Assembly: GCA_963834965.1 (NCBI GenBank)
Contig: CAWIEI010000035.1
Location: forward strand, 186,001-250,000
DNA length: 64,000 nucleotides
Source of the DNA: Fodinibacter sp963834965
GTDB lineage: Bacteria > Actinomycetota > Actinomycetes > Actinomycetales > Dermatophilaceae
Reading direction: 5' to 3'
Positions 50,712-61,372 of the stretch are shown piece by piece. Numbering within the stretch: position 1 is the first letter of the stretch; every line of letters begins with the position of its first letter. A program made the position numbers and the translations under genes. Under the pieces are notes generated by a model. That model was not told where the DNA came from, did not search any database, and saw only the letters and a list, made by a program, of their open reading frames with translations.

Positions 50712-51767
50712 GTGACTCCCGCCCGCGCCCCCTGGTGCTTCGCCGAGTGGGGTGACCCGGGTGTCGCCGACGACGCGCTGCCCGTCGCCGGCGACGTCGA
50801 GGGGTCACTCGCACTCGCCCGGGGCCGTGAGCAGGTCGCCCGCTCCATGGGTCACGACACCTGGCGCGTCCTGTCCTCGCTGGCCACCCTGGGCAGCGTC
50901 GACCTCATCACGGCGCGCACCGTCGAACCGCACTGGGATGCCGTGGCCATCCTCCAGCAGGCCGCCGTCCCCGCGCCCGAGGGCGCCACCTGGGGCGTCT
51001 ACGCCGCCTCTCCCCCTGGCACGCGCCTGTCGGCCGGTCGTGATGAGGGAGGCCTCTGGAGCCTTTCCGGTGCGAAGCCGTGGTGCTCGCTGGCCGACCG
51101 CGTCTCGCACGCCCTGGTCACCGCCGATGTCGAAGGGGGGCCGGCCGGCCTGTTCGCCGTCGACCTTGGCGACGCCGGGGTGTCGGTCGAGCCGGGCGCC
51201 TGGGTGCCGCGTGGGCTGCGCGAGGTCACCACCAGCACGGTGACCTTCGACTCCGTGCCCGCGAGCCCGGTGCGAGCGCCCGGCTGGTACCTCTCGCGGC
51301 CGGGCTTCGCGTGGGGCGGCATCGGGGTGGCCGCTGTCTGGTTCGGCGGCGCCACATCCGTGGCCGGGGCGCTCTGGGCCGCCGCGCGCACCCGCCCGCC
51401 GGACCAGGTCGCACTGATGCACCTCGGGGCGGTCGACGTCTCCCTGCACGCCACCCTGCTGACGCTGCGCGACGCTGCAGCCGCGATCGACGGTGGGCGG
51501 GCAGACGGTGCCGCAGGTCGCCTCCTCGCGAGCCGGGTGCGCGCGCAGGCGGCGGCGTGCGCCGAGCAGGTGCTCACCACGGTGGGTCATGCCCTCGGTC
51601 CCGCACCACTCGCGATGGATGCCGTACACGCCGCGCGCGTCGCCGACCTCACCCTGTACCTGCGCCAGCACCACGCCGAGCGCGACCTCGCCGCGCTGGG
51701 CCGGCTCGTGACGCCCGACCTCGCCCCACCCACCCAACGTGCACCCGACCGCGGGGCCACCGGGTGA
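50712..51767 (+). CDS. Acyl-CoA dehydrogenase-like flavoprotein
   Basis: 351 residues. The middle has GTRLSAGRDEGGLWSLSGAK and ALVTADVEGGPAGLFAVDL, the flavin-contacting beta domain of acyl-CoA dehydrogenases, and the C-terminal half is helical (GGIGVAAVWFGGATSVAGAL, LYLRQHHAERDLAALGRL). It is shorter than typical ACADs and the catalytic Glu is not obvious, so the reaction may differ. GTG 50709 and GTG 50712 are both possible; 50712 gives the 9-nt -10-to-start distance seen at katE. First gene of a coupled three-gene operon with a PIG-L/methyltransferase and a GT2. Confidence 0.82.
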   Translation: MTPARAPWCFAEWGDPGVADDALPVAGDVEGSLALARGREQVARSMGHDTWRVLSSLATLGSVDLITARTVEPHWDAVAILQQAAVPAPEGATWGVYAASPPGTRLSAGRDEGGLWSLSGAKPWCSLADRVSHALVTADVEGGPAGLFAVDLGDAGVSVEPGAWVPRGLREVTTSTVTFDSVPASPVRAPGWYLSRPGFAWGGIGVAAVWFGGATSVAGALWAAARTRPPDQVALMHLGAVDVSLHATLLTLRDAAAAIDGGRADGAAGRLLASRVRAQAAACAEQVLTTVGHALGPAPLAMDAVHAARVADLTLYLRQHHAERDLAALGRLVTPDLAPPTQRAPDRGATG

Positions 51768-53167
51768 GCACCACCCCGGCGCCCTTCGCACACACCGATG
51801 CCGGCGCCCCTGAGAGCGCCTGGCTGGGGTCCGACCACTGGGACGGCGTGGGCGTGCTCGACCTGCCGGCGGTCGTGCAGCGCTATGCCCGGGTGCTGGT
51901 GCTCTCCGCCCACCCCGACGACGAGACGCTGGGCATCGGGGGGCTGATGGCCGACCTGGCGCACGCCGGTGCCACCATCACCGTGCTCGTGGCGACCGAC
52001 GGTGAGCGGTCGCACCGCATGCAGGGCGCGGGGGCCCGGGCCGCCCTCGCCGCCCGCCGGCGTCGGGAGGTTCAGCGCGCGGTTCGGGTGCTGGCGCCGA
52101 GGGCCCGCACCACCCACCTCGGGCTACCCGACGGCGCGCTCGCGCACCACGGGGACGCGCTGGTCGAGGAGGTGCGCCGCTGCACCGACCCCGACACGCT
52201 GGTGATCGCCCCGTGGCTCGCCGACGGGCACACCGACCACGACGCCCTGGGCCGGGCCGCCGCCGATGCCGTGTCGCACAGCGGCGCCGACCTCGTGCAC
52301 TACCCGATCTGGTTGTGGCACTGGGGAGCACCGGAGGCGCTGCCGTGGCCCGACGTCGTGGCGAGCGAGACGTCCCGGACCGCCGCGTGGCGCAAGCGCG
52401 CCGCCCTCGCGGAGTTCCCCACGCAGACGACCGCGTGGGGTGACGCGGCATCCACGGGCGGTGTAGCGGCACCCGTCGTCGGGCCGGCGATGCTCGGCCG
52501 GGCTCGACGCCTCGTCGAGACCCTCGTCGACCCCACCCATGCCCTGCCGCGGCTCGCGAGCGGCCGCCTCGCGCGGCGGGCCGCGGCGCGTGCCCAGCAG
52601 TTCGACCGGATGTACGACGACGGCGACGACCCGTGGGCCTTCGAGGGGTCCTTCTACGAGGAGCGCCGCCGCGCCCTCGTGCTCGCCCTCCTCGGATGCC
52701 GCCGCTACGGTCGCGCGCTCGAGATCGGTTGCGCTGACGGCCGGCTCACCGAGGCTTTGCTCGGGCGCTGCGACGAGGTGGTGGCCCTCGACACCAGCCA
52801 CCGGGCGGTGACGGCGGCGCGGGAGCGTGCGCCGAAGGCGGCCGTCAGGCAGGGCATGGCGCCTGCCGACCTGCCCTCCGGCCCGTTCGACCTGGTGCTG
52901 CTCTCCGAGGTCGGCTACTTCCTCACCCCGCTCGAGCTGATCGCGACCCTGCGCCGGTGTGCGCGGTCGCTGGCGCCCGGTGGTGAGCTCGTGCTGTGCC
53001 ACTGGCAGCACCCCACCGAGTACGTGCCGCTCGACGGAGCGCTGGTGCACGAGCAGGCCGCCACGGCGCTGCACCTCGAACACCGGGCCGCGTACCTCGA
53101 CGACGACCTCCGCATCGAGGTCTGGGGCGATGGCGGTTCGCTCGCGCGACGCGAGGGACGGGTGTGA
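51764..53167 (+). CDS. Fusion: PIG-L deacetylase + SAM-dependent methyltransferase
   Basis: 467 residues. About 35-260 is a PIG-L/LmbE de-N-acetylase: VLVLSAHPDDETLGIGGLMA with zinc ligands AHPDDE, and APWLADGHTDHDALGRAA giving the third His. After a linker, about 290-460 is a class I methyltransferase: RALEIGCADGRLTEALLGR (motif I), VVALDTSHRAV (motif II) and LPSGPFDLVLLSEVGYF. PIG-L enzymes deacetylate GlcNAc-type sugars (MshB and GPI families). GTG 51764 overlaps the upstream stop. Together with the GT2 it suggests modification of an amino-sugar-containing molecule of unknown identity. Confidence 0.9.
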   Translation: MSTTPAPFAHTDAGAPESAWLGSDHWDGVGVLDLPAVVQRYARVLVLSAHPDDETLGIGGLMADLAHAGATITVLVATDGERSHRMQGAGARAALAARRRREVQRAVRVLAPRARTTHLGLPDGALAHHGDALVEEVRRCTDPDTLVIAPWLADGHTDHDALGRAAADAVSHSGADLVHYPIWLWHWGAPEALPWPDVVASETSRTAAWRKRAALAEFPTQTTAWGDAASTGGVAAPVVGPAMLGRARRLVETLVDPTHALPRLASGRLARRAAARAQQFDRMYDDGDDPWAFEGSFYEERRRALVLALLGCRRYGRALEIGCADGRLTEALLGRCDEVVALDTSHRAVTAARERAPKAAVRQGMAPADLPSGPFDLVLLSEVGYFLTPLELIATLRRCARSLAPGGELVLCHWQHPTEYVPLDGALVHEQAATALHLEHRAAYLDDDLRIEVWGDGGSLARREGRV

Positions 53168-53874
53168 GCCCCACTGAACGGCTGCGCCACGTGGTGGTGG
53201 CGATCCCGGCCCGTGACGAGCAGACCCTCCTGCCCGCCTGCCTTCGCTCGGTGACCGCGGCGGCGCGCGTGCTGCGGCGCGGGCGGCCCGGCATCCGGCT
53301 GGCTGTGGCAGTGGCCCTCGACGGGTGCACCGACCGGTCGGCCCAGGTGGCGTCGGCCTGGGGCGTCGCCTCGGTGGCCCTGCCCGGCACGGGCGTCGGC
53401 GCCGCCCGCGACGCTGCCATCGAGGGTGGGCTCGTGGCACTGGGGCACCCGCCCGAGGCGTCGACGTGGGTCGCCTGCACCGACGCCGACACGGTCGTGC
53501 CCGGCCACTGGTTGCTGCGGCAGCTGATGTGGGGCGAGCGCGGGGCCGAGCTCGTGGTCGGAACCGCCGAACCGGTGGGCGTCGACCGGGTCGAGGCGCT
53601 GGCCGCGTGGCACGCGCGCCACCAGCTGGTCGAGGGCCACGCACACGTGCACGGTGCCAACCTCGGCATCCGGGCCGACCGCTGGCGCACGGTCGGGCGG
53701 TTCGGGCGGCTCGCCGTGGGCGAGGACGTCGACCTGGTCGGGCGAGTGCGCGCCGTCACCGACCGGTGGGTCGCCACCGACACCACCCGGGTATTGACCT
53801 CGGGGCGTGCGCACAGCCGGGTCGAGCACGGGTTCGCCGGCTACCTGCACGATCTCGACGCCGACACCGGCTGA
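53164..53874 (+). CDS. GT2-family glycosyltransferase
   Basis: 236 residues, GT-A fold. VVVAIPARDEQTLLPACLRS is the nucleotide-sugar site, TWVACTDADTVVPGHWLLRQ the DxD, and VHGANLGIRADRWRTVGRFG with GEDVDLVGRV the acceptor and catalytic ED region. No membrane segments, so cytosolic. GTG 53164 overlaps the stop of the PIG-L/methyltransferase gene, giving a three-gene translationally coupled operon that recurs in actinobacteria (from memory). Product unknown. Confidence 0.88.
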   Translation: MSPTERLRHVVVAIPARDEQTLLPACLRSVTAAARVLRRGRPGIRLAVAVALDGCTDRSAQVASAWGVASVALPGTGVGAARDAAIEGGLVALGHPPEASTWVACTDADTVVPGHWLLRQLMWGERGAELVVGTAEPVGVDRVEALAAWHARHQLVEGHAHVHGANLGIRADRWRTVGRFGRLAVGEDVDLVGRVRAVTDRWVATDTTRVLTSGRAHSRVEHGFAGYLHDLDADTG

Positions 53875-53900
53875 CCCCGGGATCCCCCGGCACCCCGCCC

Positions 53901-53999
53901 ACGACCTTCACGAAGAGCGACAGCCTCTACAACCAAGCGATCAAGGCGAACAAGGGCCTCGACCGCGACAAGGACGGCATCGCCTGCGAGAAGCACTGA
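53901..53999 (+). pseudogene. Excalibur calcium-binding domain remnant
   Basis: TTFTKSDSLYNQAIKANKGL and LDRDKDGIACEKH end at 53999. DRDxDGIACE is the hallmark of the excalibur domain. The frame continues upstream into the GT2 gene's antisense-like noise with no start codon or signal peptide of its own, so only the last 30 residues of a secreted protein remain. Confidence 0.65.
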
Positions 54000-54026
54000 C
54001 GCGCTGGCCGCACGCTGGGACAACTT

Positions 54027-54071
54027 CGACCTGTTGGTCGATCTTGCCCCAGGGGTCACACCTTCGGTGTG
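54027..54071. repeat. Dispersed palindrome-type repeat and adjoining hairpin
   Basis: CGACCTGTTGGTCGATCTTG at 54027-54046 matches the reverse of the 2021 repeat core at 18 of 20 bases. It is followed by a CACAC-CTTCG-GTGTG hairpin at 54057-54071. The rest of 54000-54239 shows no gene. Confidence 0.55.
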
Positions 54072-54239
54072 GCCGTGTCTCGTGGTGGCAAAGGTTTGTC
54101 CTGAACATGGTCAAGGAACGCTTGAGAGCGCGCAGATCGGGGGAGGGTCGTGAGCAGGGGGTAGCGACGATGCACCCCCGGGGGGAAGCGGCCGGGCGCC
54201 GTGCGCTGCTCGACCGGTCCCACGACCGGAAGGACAGCC

Positions 54240-56252
<2,013 letters not shown>

Positions 56253-56300
56253 CCCCGTCGACCCGAGCGCCGGGTCGGGAGCATCGGGCAGACTGCCCGC

Positions 56301-57767
56301 ATGTCGCTTCCCGACCCGGCGCTCGTGGTGCTGGTGGGCCCCTCCGGGTCGGGCAAGTCCACCTGGGCGGCGCAGCACTACCGCGCCGAGGAGGTCGTGT
56401 CGTCCGACGCGCTGCGCGGCACCGTCGGCAGCGGCCCGCACGACCTCGACGCCTCCGCCGACGCGTTCGCCGTGCTCGAGGCGGTCGTCGCGGCCCGGCT
56501 GGGCCGCGGGCTCACCATCGTGGTCGACACCCTCGGGATGGATGCCGAGCGCCGCCGCCGCTGGTTGGCCACCGCCCGAAAGGCAGGGATGCCGGCCGCG
56601 GTCGTGCTGCTCGACACCCCCGACGAGGTGTGCCGGCGGCGCAACGCCGAGCGCGACCGGCCACTGCCCGCTCGGGCGCTGGCGGGGCAGCAGGCGCGGC
56701 GGCGGGAGGTGGCCGACGAGGTCGCGGCGGAAGGATGGGACGTCGTCCTGACGGTCACCGACGAGGCCACGGCAGCCCCGACGCCTCCCCCGGCTCCCGC
56801 CGAGGGTGTGGCCCGGGCGGGCGGGGAGCGCACGGCATCCACGGGGGTCGCGGTGGTGCTGCAGGTCTCTCGCTTCCCCTGGGGTGACGACCCGATGGCC
56901 TGGCTGCGCGACGTCGCGCTGGCCGCCGACGAGGCCGGGTTCGCCGGGCTGGCACTGATGGACCACCTGATCCAGATCCCGCAGGTCGGGCGGGCCTGGG
57001 ACCCGGTCCCCGAGCCGTGGGTGGCGCTGGGGGCCGTCGCCGGCCTCGGCACCGGGCTGCGGCTGGGCACGCTGTGCACCCCGGTCACCTTCCGGCAGCC
57101 CGGCATCACGGCGAAGGCTGCCGCCACGCTGTCCGCGCTGACCGGGGGCCGGGCGTTCGTCGGCATCGGCGCCGGCTGGTGGGAGCGCGAGCACGCGGCC
57201 TACGGGATGCCGTTCCCGCCCGCCGCGGAGCGGCTCGACGAGCTGGAGTACTCGATCCGGGTGATGCGGGCCCTGTGGGCGCCGGGCACCAAGGCGCACG
57301 CCGCCGACGGGGTGTTCCTGCCCGAGACCACCTGCTACCCGCGGCCGAGAGCCCCGATCGAGGTGGTCGTCGGCGGCAACGGTGAGCGGCGCACCCTGCG
57401 GATCGCGGCCGAGCTGGGCGATGCGTGCAACCTGACCAGGTCTGAGCCGGAGGCGTTGCGGCACAAGGTGTCTGTGCTGCACCGGCACTGCGCCGACGTG
57501 GGGCGCGACCCGGCCGAGGTCGCCGTCACCGTGCTCGACCTGCCGGTGGTGGGCCGTGACCGGGATGACGTGTGGGCGCGGGTGGAGCGGCTGCGCGGCC
57601 GCACCAAGGCAGCGGCCTTCGCGGCGCGCACGCACGCGGGCACCGTCACCGAGCACCGGCAGCGGCACGCCGACCTGGCGGGGCTGGGGGTGTCGACGGT
57701 CTTCCTCGCGCCCCCCGACCTGGTCGGCCCCGACGACGTGCTCGCGCTGGCCGGCCTCAACGTCTGA
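56301..57767 (+). CDS. Fusion: P-loop kinase + LLM (F420-type) oxidoreductase
   Basis: 488 residues. About 1-165 is a polynucleotide-kinase-like P-loop domain: VVLVGPSGSGKSTWAAQHYR (Walker A), VVSSDALRG and a lid TPDEVCRRRNAERDRPLPAR. After a proline-rich linker, about 190-488 is a luciferase-like monooxygenase fold of the F420-dependent type: FAGLALMDHLIQIPQVGRAW, LGTLCTPVTFRQPGITAKAA, VGIGAGWWEREHAAYGMPF and VVVGGNGERRTLRIAAELGD. Both halves look intact, with no stop or frameshift between them. What links a kinase to an F420 enzyme is unknown. ATG 56301 follows a weak Shine-Dalgarno. Confidence 0.87.
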   Translation: MSLPDPALVVLVGPSGSGKSTWAAQHYRAEEVVSSDALRGTVGSGPHDLDASADAFAVLEAVVAARLGRGLTIVVDTLGMDAERRRRWLATARKAGMPAAVVLLDTPDEVCRRRNAERDRPLPARALAGQQARRREVADEVAAEGWDVVLTVTDEATAAPTPPPAPAEGVARAGGERTASTGVAVVLQVSRFPWGDDPMAWLRDVALAADEAGFAGLALMDHLIQIPQVGRAWDPVPEPWVALGAVAGLGTGLRLGTLCTPVTFRQPGITAKAAATLSALTGGRAFVGIGAGWWEREHAAYGMPFPPAAERLDELEYSIRVMRALWAPGTKAHAADGVFLPETTCYPRPRAPIEVVVGGNGERRTLRIAAELGDACNLTRSEPEALRHKVSVLHRHCADVGRDPAEVAVTVLDLPVVGRDRDDVWARVERLRGRTKAAAFAARTHAGTVTEHRQRHADLAGLGVSTVFLAPPDLVGPDDVLALAGLNV

Positions 57768-57770
57768 CCC

Positions 57771-57798
57771 GGTGTGTGCGCCCGTGGCGATCGGGTAG
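57771..57798 (+). promoter_or_regulatory. SigB-type promoter candidate for the gene at 57888
   Basis: GGTGTG at 57771-57776, 16 nt, GGGTAG at 57793-57798, 89 nt before the ATG. Confidence 0.45.
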
Positions 57799-57887
57799 GG
57801 ACCGCGCACGTCGAGGGCGGCTGCACCGTTGTCGGCTGCGCGCCGGAACCACACCCGGCGCTCCACCACGACCTACGGAGTTGACGA

Positions 57888-58433
57888 ATGTCCGCGTACA
57901 GCACACTGGTTCGGGCCACCCACCTGGTCACCAACGCCGCATGGTTCGGTGGGTCGCTGATGGGAGCGGTGGCGCTCAACCCGGCGAGCCGCGAGGGCGA
58001 TGATGCCCGCGAGCAGGCCGACATCGCCGACGAGGGGTGGACGCAGTGGGGGCCCGTCCAGGGCGGCGCCATCGGGCTGCACCTGCTCAGCGGGATGGCG
58101 ATCCTGGCCGACAACCGGCGACGTGTCGTCGCACACCGGCCGACGAGGATCGCCGTCGTCGCCAAGACGGCGCTGACCGGGGCAGCGCTGGCGGCGAGCG
58201 CCGCCGCCTACAAGGTCGGCGCCGACCTCGGCGAGGCGCAGGAACGTGCGGACGACGACCCCGGGGCCGCCAAGCGGGCCCGGTCGCTGGGCCGGTCGAT
58301 GCGCTGGCTGCAGTGGGCGACCCCGGCGACCACGGCCGGCATCCTCGTGCTCGACGCCTACCTGGGCGAGCAGCAGCGCGGCAAGGCCGGGCTGCTCGAC
58401 GAGCCCACCCGGCTGCGGTCCCGGGCGGCATGA
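57888..58433 (+). CDS. Conserved membrane protein, unknown function
   Basis: 181 residues. Hydrophobic stretches near 10-30 (ATHLVTNAAWFGGSLMGAVA), 55-72 (GPVQGGAIGLHLLSGMAIL), 90-108 (VVAKTALTGAALAASAAAY) and 140-155 suggest four membrane helices with a charged loop (QERADDDPGAAKRARSLGR). No named domain is recognised; similar proteins are seen in other actinobacteria. GGAG lies 8 nt before ATG 57888. It precedes a broken DUF2243 gene, and both probably belonged to one stress-type unit behind the GGGTAG element. Confidence 0.75.
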   Translation: MSAYSTLVRATHLVTNAAWFGGSLMGAVALNPASREGDDAREQADIADEGWTQWGPVQGGAIGLHLLSGMAILADNRRRVVAHRPTRIAVVAKTALTGAALAASAAAYKVGADLGEAQERADDDPGAAKRARSLGRSMRWLQWATPATTAGILVLDAYLGEQQRGKAGLLDEPTRLRSRAA

Positions 58434-58445
58434 CCGCCGTCGACG

Positions 58446-58753
58446 GCGGCGGCACCGCACCGTCGAGGGCGCGGCGCTGGAGGTGAACACGCTGGCCGAC
58501 GGCTTCTTCCACCTCGTCATGTGGTTCTCCGTGCTCGCCGCCGGCGTCGCGACGGTGTGGTCCTGGCAGGCGGGAGCGCCGGCGCCGAGCTGGTCGTTCA
58601 ACGTCGGGCGACGACCTGGGCGCTCCGTTGCCGTGGGACATCGGGTTCGTGGTGGTCTCGGTGGTGATGGTCGCTGCCGGGTTCGTGCTGTACCGCCGGG
58701 GGGCAACGTCGATGAAGTCCGACCGGACGCTGCAGGGCACGTCGGTGCGCTGA
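58446..58753 (+). pseudogene. DUF2243 membrane protein gene, ends kept and core lost
   Basis: One frame gives AALEVNTLADGFFHLVMWFS and VLAAGVATVWSWQAG, the second segment of a DUF2243 protein. The next conserved part, LGAPLPWDIGFVVVSVVMVA, then YRRGATSMKSDR, is in another frame and ends at 58753. The N-terminal HQILQWHH helix and the central GWGLFNLVEGLVDHH segment are absent. An internal deletion with frameshift explains it. Confidence 0.7.
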
Positions 58754-58779
58754 CCGCCCGGCGCGGCGGTCCTGCGGCG

Positions 58780-59640
58780 TCAGTCGCCGCGGGGCCGTGC
58801 GCCGGGCCGGGGGCCGGCCAGCGAGAACGTGTCGCCACGCCCCAGCGGGTGGATCCGCTCGCGCAGCCCGGCCCTGTCGGCGGCGGCGAGGAAGTCCTCG
58901 AGCGAGGAGGTGAACACGTCGTAGTCGTCGTAGTGCACCGGGATGGAGGTGCCGGCGTCCATCAGCCGCACCGCCTCGACCCCCTGGTCGGCATCCATGG
59001 TCACCAGCACGCCCACCACCTTCGTGCCGCCGAGGTGGAAGACGGCCACGTCGAGCCTGGGGTAACGGCGCGGGATCTCGGCGAGGTCGTCGATCAGCAG
59101 GGTGTCACCGCTGATGTAGATGCGGCGCTGGGCCGCGCCCGCGCCGACCTCGAGCACGCTGCCCATCACGTCGGGCAGCGCGAAGTCGACCAGCCCCGGC
59201 CCGTGCTGGCCCGGGCACGCCGTGATCGTCATGGTGCGGCCGCCCTTGTGCAACGTCATGGTGTCCCAGGTGTCGAGCCCGACAGCCGCATCGAAGCCGA
59301 GCTCGCGCAGCTGGCCGGCCGACTGGTGGGTGGTCACGATGGGGATCGACCGCGGCAGCTGCTCCTGGGCGACGTGGTCGAAGTGGTCACCGTGGAAGTG
59401 CGAGAGCAGCACGAGGTCAGGGTCGGGCAGGTCAGAGAGCTCGACGGCCGGGTCGGTGAGCCGCGTGGTGCGCATGCCGTAGCCGATCGGCACCGACTCG
59501 TGCCGGTGCACGAAGGTCGGGTCGGTGAGGATCGTGAAGCCCTCGACCTGCAGCAGCATTGTCGCGTTGCCGATGAACAGCAGCGAGTCCTCGGCGACGA
59601 CGTCGGCAACGGCTTGGTCAAGGGTGATGTGGTGCTCCAT
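58780..59640 (-). CDS. UlaG-like metallo-beta-lactamase-fold hydrolase
   Basis: 286 residues. The MBL zinc motif is SHFHGDHFDHVAQEQLPR, with the third His in CPGQHGPG, Asp in YISGDTLLIDDLAEI and the last His in SIPVHYDDYDVF. LFIGNATMLLQVEGFTILTD is the typical first strand of UlaG/L-ascorbate-6-phosphate lactonase relatives. Substrate unknown; most such proteins act on phosphodiesters or lactones. ATG 59640 has no Shine-Dalgarno and follows a GGGTAG by 10 nt, suggesting a leaderless mRNA. A pair of opposed SigB-type elements lies between it and the small gene at 59797. Confidence 0.88.
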   Translation of the reverse strand: MEHHITLDQAVADVVAEDSLLFIGNATMLLQVEGFTILTDPTFVHRHESVPIGYGMRTTRLTDPAVELSDLPDPDLVLLSHFHGDHFDHVAQEQLPRSIPIVTTHQSAGQLRELGFDAAVGLDTWDTMTLHKGGRTMTITACPGQHGPGLVDFALPDVMGSVLEVGAGAAQRRIYISGDTLLIDDLAEIPRRYPRLDVAVFHLGGTKVVGVLVTMDADQGVEAVRLMDAGTSIPVHYDDYDVFTSSLEDFLAAADRAGLRERIHPLGRGDTFSLAGPRPGARPRGD

Positions 59641-59650
59641 GTGACGGGCC

Positions 59651-59676
59651 CTACCCGTTGCCGCCACCGGCATTCC
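59651..59676 (-). promoter_or_regulatory. SigB-type promoter candidate for the MBL gene
   Basis: Minus strand GGAATG (59676-59671), 14 nt, GGGTAG (59656-59651), 10 nt before the ATG. Confidence 0.5.
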
Positions 59677-59727
59677 GGGGTGGCGGGTCGCCGGGCGCCT
59701 TCACCGGGCGGCAGCTCGTCGAAGGTC

Positions 59728-59754
59728 GGTGTGAGCCGCAACGGGAACGGGTAG
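59728..59754 (+). promoter_or_regulatory. SigB-type promoter candidate for the small acidic protein
   Basis: GGTGTG at 59728-59733, 15 nt, GGGTAG at 59749-59754, 42 nt before the ATG at 59797. Confidence 0.55.
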
Positions 59755-59796
59755 GGCCGGCAGCAGATGTCGCCGACAGCACTGAGGGAGAACCGC

Positions 59797-60075
59797 ATGA
59801 CGGACGCGCCGAACCACCACGAGCAGGCTGAGCAGCAGGATGCCGCCACCGAGGCGGCCCAGAACGTCGTCGACGAGGTGACGTCGTGGGAGTACAGCGC
59901 CGAGGCCGGCACCATCGAGTCGCGGCTCGACGAGGGCCTGGAGCAGGCAGGGGTCGACGTCGGTGATGAGGAACGGCAGCGGCTGGTCGACGAGATCGAC
60001 GAGGTGAAGCAGGACGAGGGCCTGGGCGCCCCCGACGTCGAGTCGGCCCATCCGGCAGACGACACCGACGCCTGA
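59797..60075 (+). CDS. Small acidic conserved protein, unknown
   Basis: 92 residues, strongly acidic and helical: TDAPNHHEQAEQQDAATEAA, WEYSAEAGTIESRLDEGLEQ, DEERQRLVDEIDEVKQDEGL. No Cys, no membrane segment, no named domain recognised. GAGGGAG lies 6 nt before ATG 59797; the ATG at 59767 has none. The codon third-position bias is as in real genes. With the SigB-type element in front it is probably a stress protein; intrinsically disordered or helical in function. Confidence 0.7.
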   Translation: MTDAPNHHEQAEQQDAATEAAQNVVDEVTSWEYSAEAGTIESRLDEGLEQAGVDVGDEERQRLVDEIDEVKQDEGLGAPDVESAHPADDTDA

Positions 60076-60088
60076 GCCGACCTCGGGC

Positions 60089-61372
60089 TCAGCCCAGGTG
60101 CAGGGTGACCGGGCCACGGGTGGGGTCGGCGCCGAGCAGCACCTTCTCGGGCACCCGGAAGATGCGCCCGGGCGCCGCAGGCCAGGGCACCCGCACCCGG
60201 CCGACCTCCACGCCACCCTGTCGCGCCAGCACCACCGGGAGGTGGCGCTGTTCGTCGAGCCACAGGAGCAGGTGCCCGCGCGGCGCGCCGCCGGCCACCG
60301 GCACGTGCTGGGGCGTGACCCAGCGGAACGGCGGGGCCGCCGTGACGGCCAGCATCCCCAACCGGGGTTCACCCGACAACCCGGCCTCCGGACCCGCCGA
60401 AGCACCATCGCCCAGCCCACTCGCCAACCACCGCGTCACCGCGCCGGCGACGTGCCGGCCATCGAGGGCAGCACCGTCGGCGGTGTCGACGGGGTGCACC
60501 AGGTTGCCGACCGCGAACACCCCCGGCACCGACGTGCCCAGCGCCGCGTCGACGACCGGGCCGCGGGTCGCGGCATCCACATCGAGCCCCCCGAGCCGCG
60601 CCAGCTCGGAGTCGGGAACCCAGTCACCCGTCGTGATGACGGTGTCGCACTCGATGGTGCGCCGCCGCCCGGTGCCGATCTGCTCGACCTCCACCGAGCG
60701 CACCCGCTCTCGGCCGTCGATCCGCACGACCCGGGCGCCCGTGACGACCGGCGTGCGCAGCACGCTGCGGCCGAGCACGGTGACGGCCGCGTAGGCCTCC
60801 GCCTGCGGGTACCGGCTGACCAGCGCGGCCACCGCACAGCCCGCTTCCCGCAGGGTCAGCACGGCCGACCAGCTGACCAGCTCGGCGCCGATGATCACGG
60901 CGCGGCTCCCGACAGCGGCATGGTGCAGGTGCACGAGGTTCTGCAGCTGCCCCGTGGTGTAGACGCCCTCCGGCCGGTCGCCGGGCACCAGGCGCGCGGG
61001 TCGCGGGCGCTCGCGGGCACCGGTGGCGAGCACGACGGCATCCGCCTGCACGACGCGGCGGCCGCGCGGGGAGGTGACCTCGAGGCGCCGCTCCCCCGCC
61101 CAGCCCGTCACCATCGCCCGAGTCTCGAGCACGGCGCCGGACTCGCGCGCGGATGCCGTGAGCCGGCGCGCGTACGCCGGCCCGGTGACGACGCGGCGCA
61201 GGTCGCGGAGGCCGTAGCCGAGGTGGTCGCTGTGCCGGGGGATGCCGCCGGTCTCCGCCTCGCGCTCCAGCACGAGCACCTCGCCGTCGACAGACGGTGC
61301 GAGAGCCGCGGCCGTGGTGAGGCCCGACGGCCCGCCGCCGATGACGACAACGGCGACCCGGTCACTGGTCAC
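60089..61372 (-). CDS. FAD/NAD(P)-dependent oxidoreductase of a glycerol-type operon
   Basis: 427 residues. The FAD site is VVVIGGGPSGLTTAAALAPS, and VVLATGARERPRPARLVPGD with VYTTGQLQNLVHLHHAAVGS is the pattern of the pyridine-nucleotide disulfide oxidoreductase-like partner of anaerobic glycerol-3-phosphate dehydrogenase (GlpB-like context). VPGVFAVGNLVHPVDTADGA supplies the last FAD motif. GTG 61372 overlaps the upstream stop as GTGA. It is the last of three coupled genes. The actual electron path is not evident. Confidence 0.82.
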   Translation of the reverse strand: MTSDRVAVVVIGGGPSGLTTAAALAPSVDGEVLVLEREAETGGIPRHSDHLGYGLRDLRRVVTGPAYARRLTASARESGAVLETRAMVTGWAGERRLEVTSPRGRRVVQADAVVLATGARERPRPARLVPGDRPEGVYTTGQLQNLVHLHHAAVGSRAVIIGAELVSWSAVLTLREAGCAVAALVSRYPQAEAYAAVTVLGRSVLRTPVVTGARVVRIDGRERVRSVEVEQIGTGRRRTIECDTVITTGDWVPDSELARLGGLDVDAATRGPVVDAALGTSVPGVFAVGNLVHPVDTADGAALDGRHVAGAVTRWLASGLGDGASAGPEAGLSGEPRLGMLAVTAAPPFRWVTPQHVPVAGGAPRGHLLLWLDEQRHLPVVLARQGGVEVGRVRVPWPAAPGRIFRVPEKVLLGADPTRGPVTLHLG

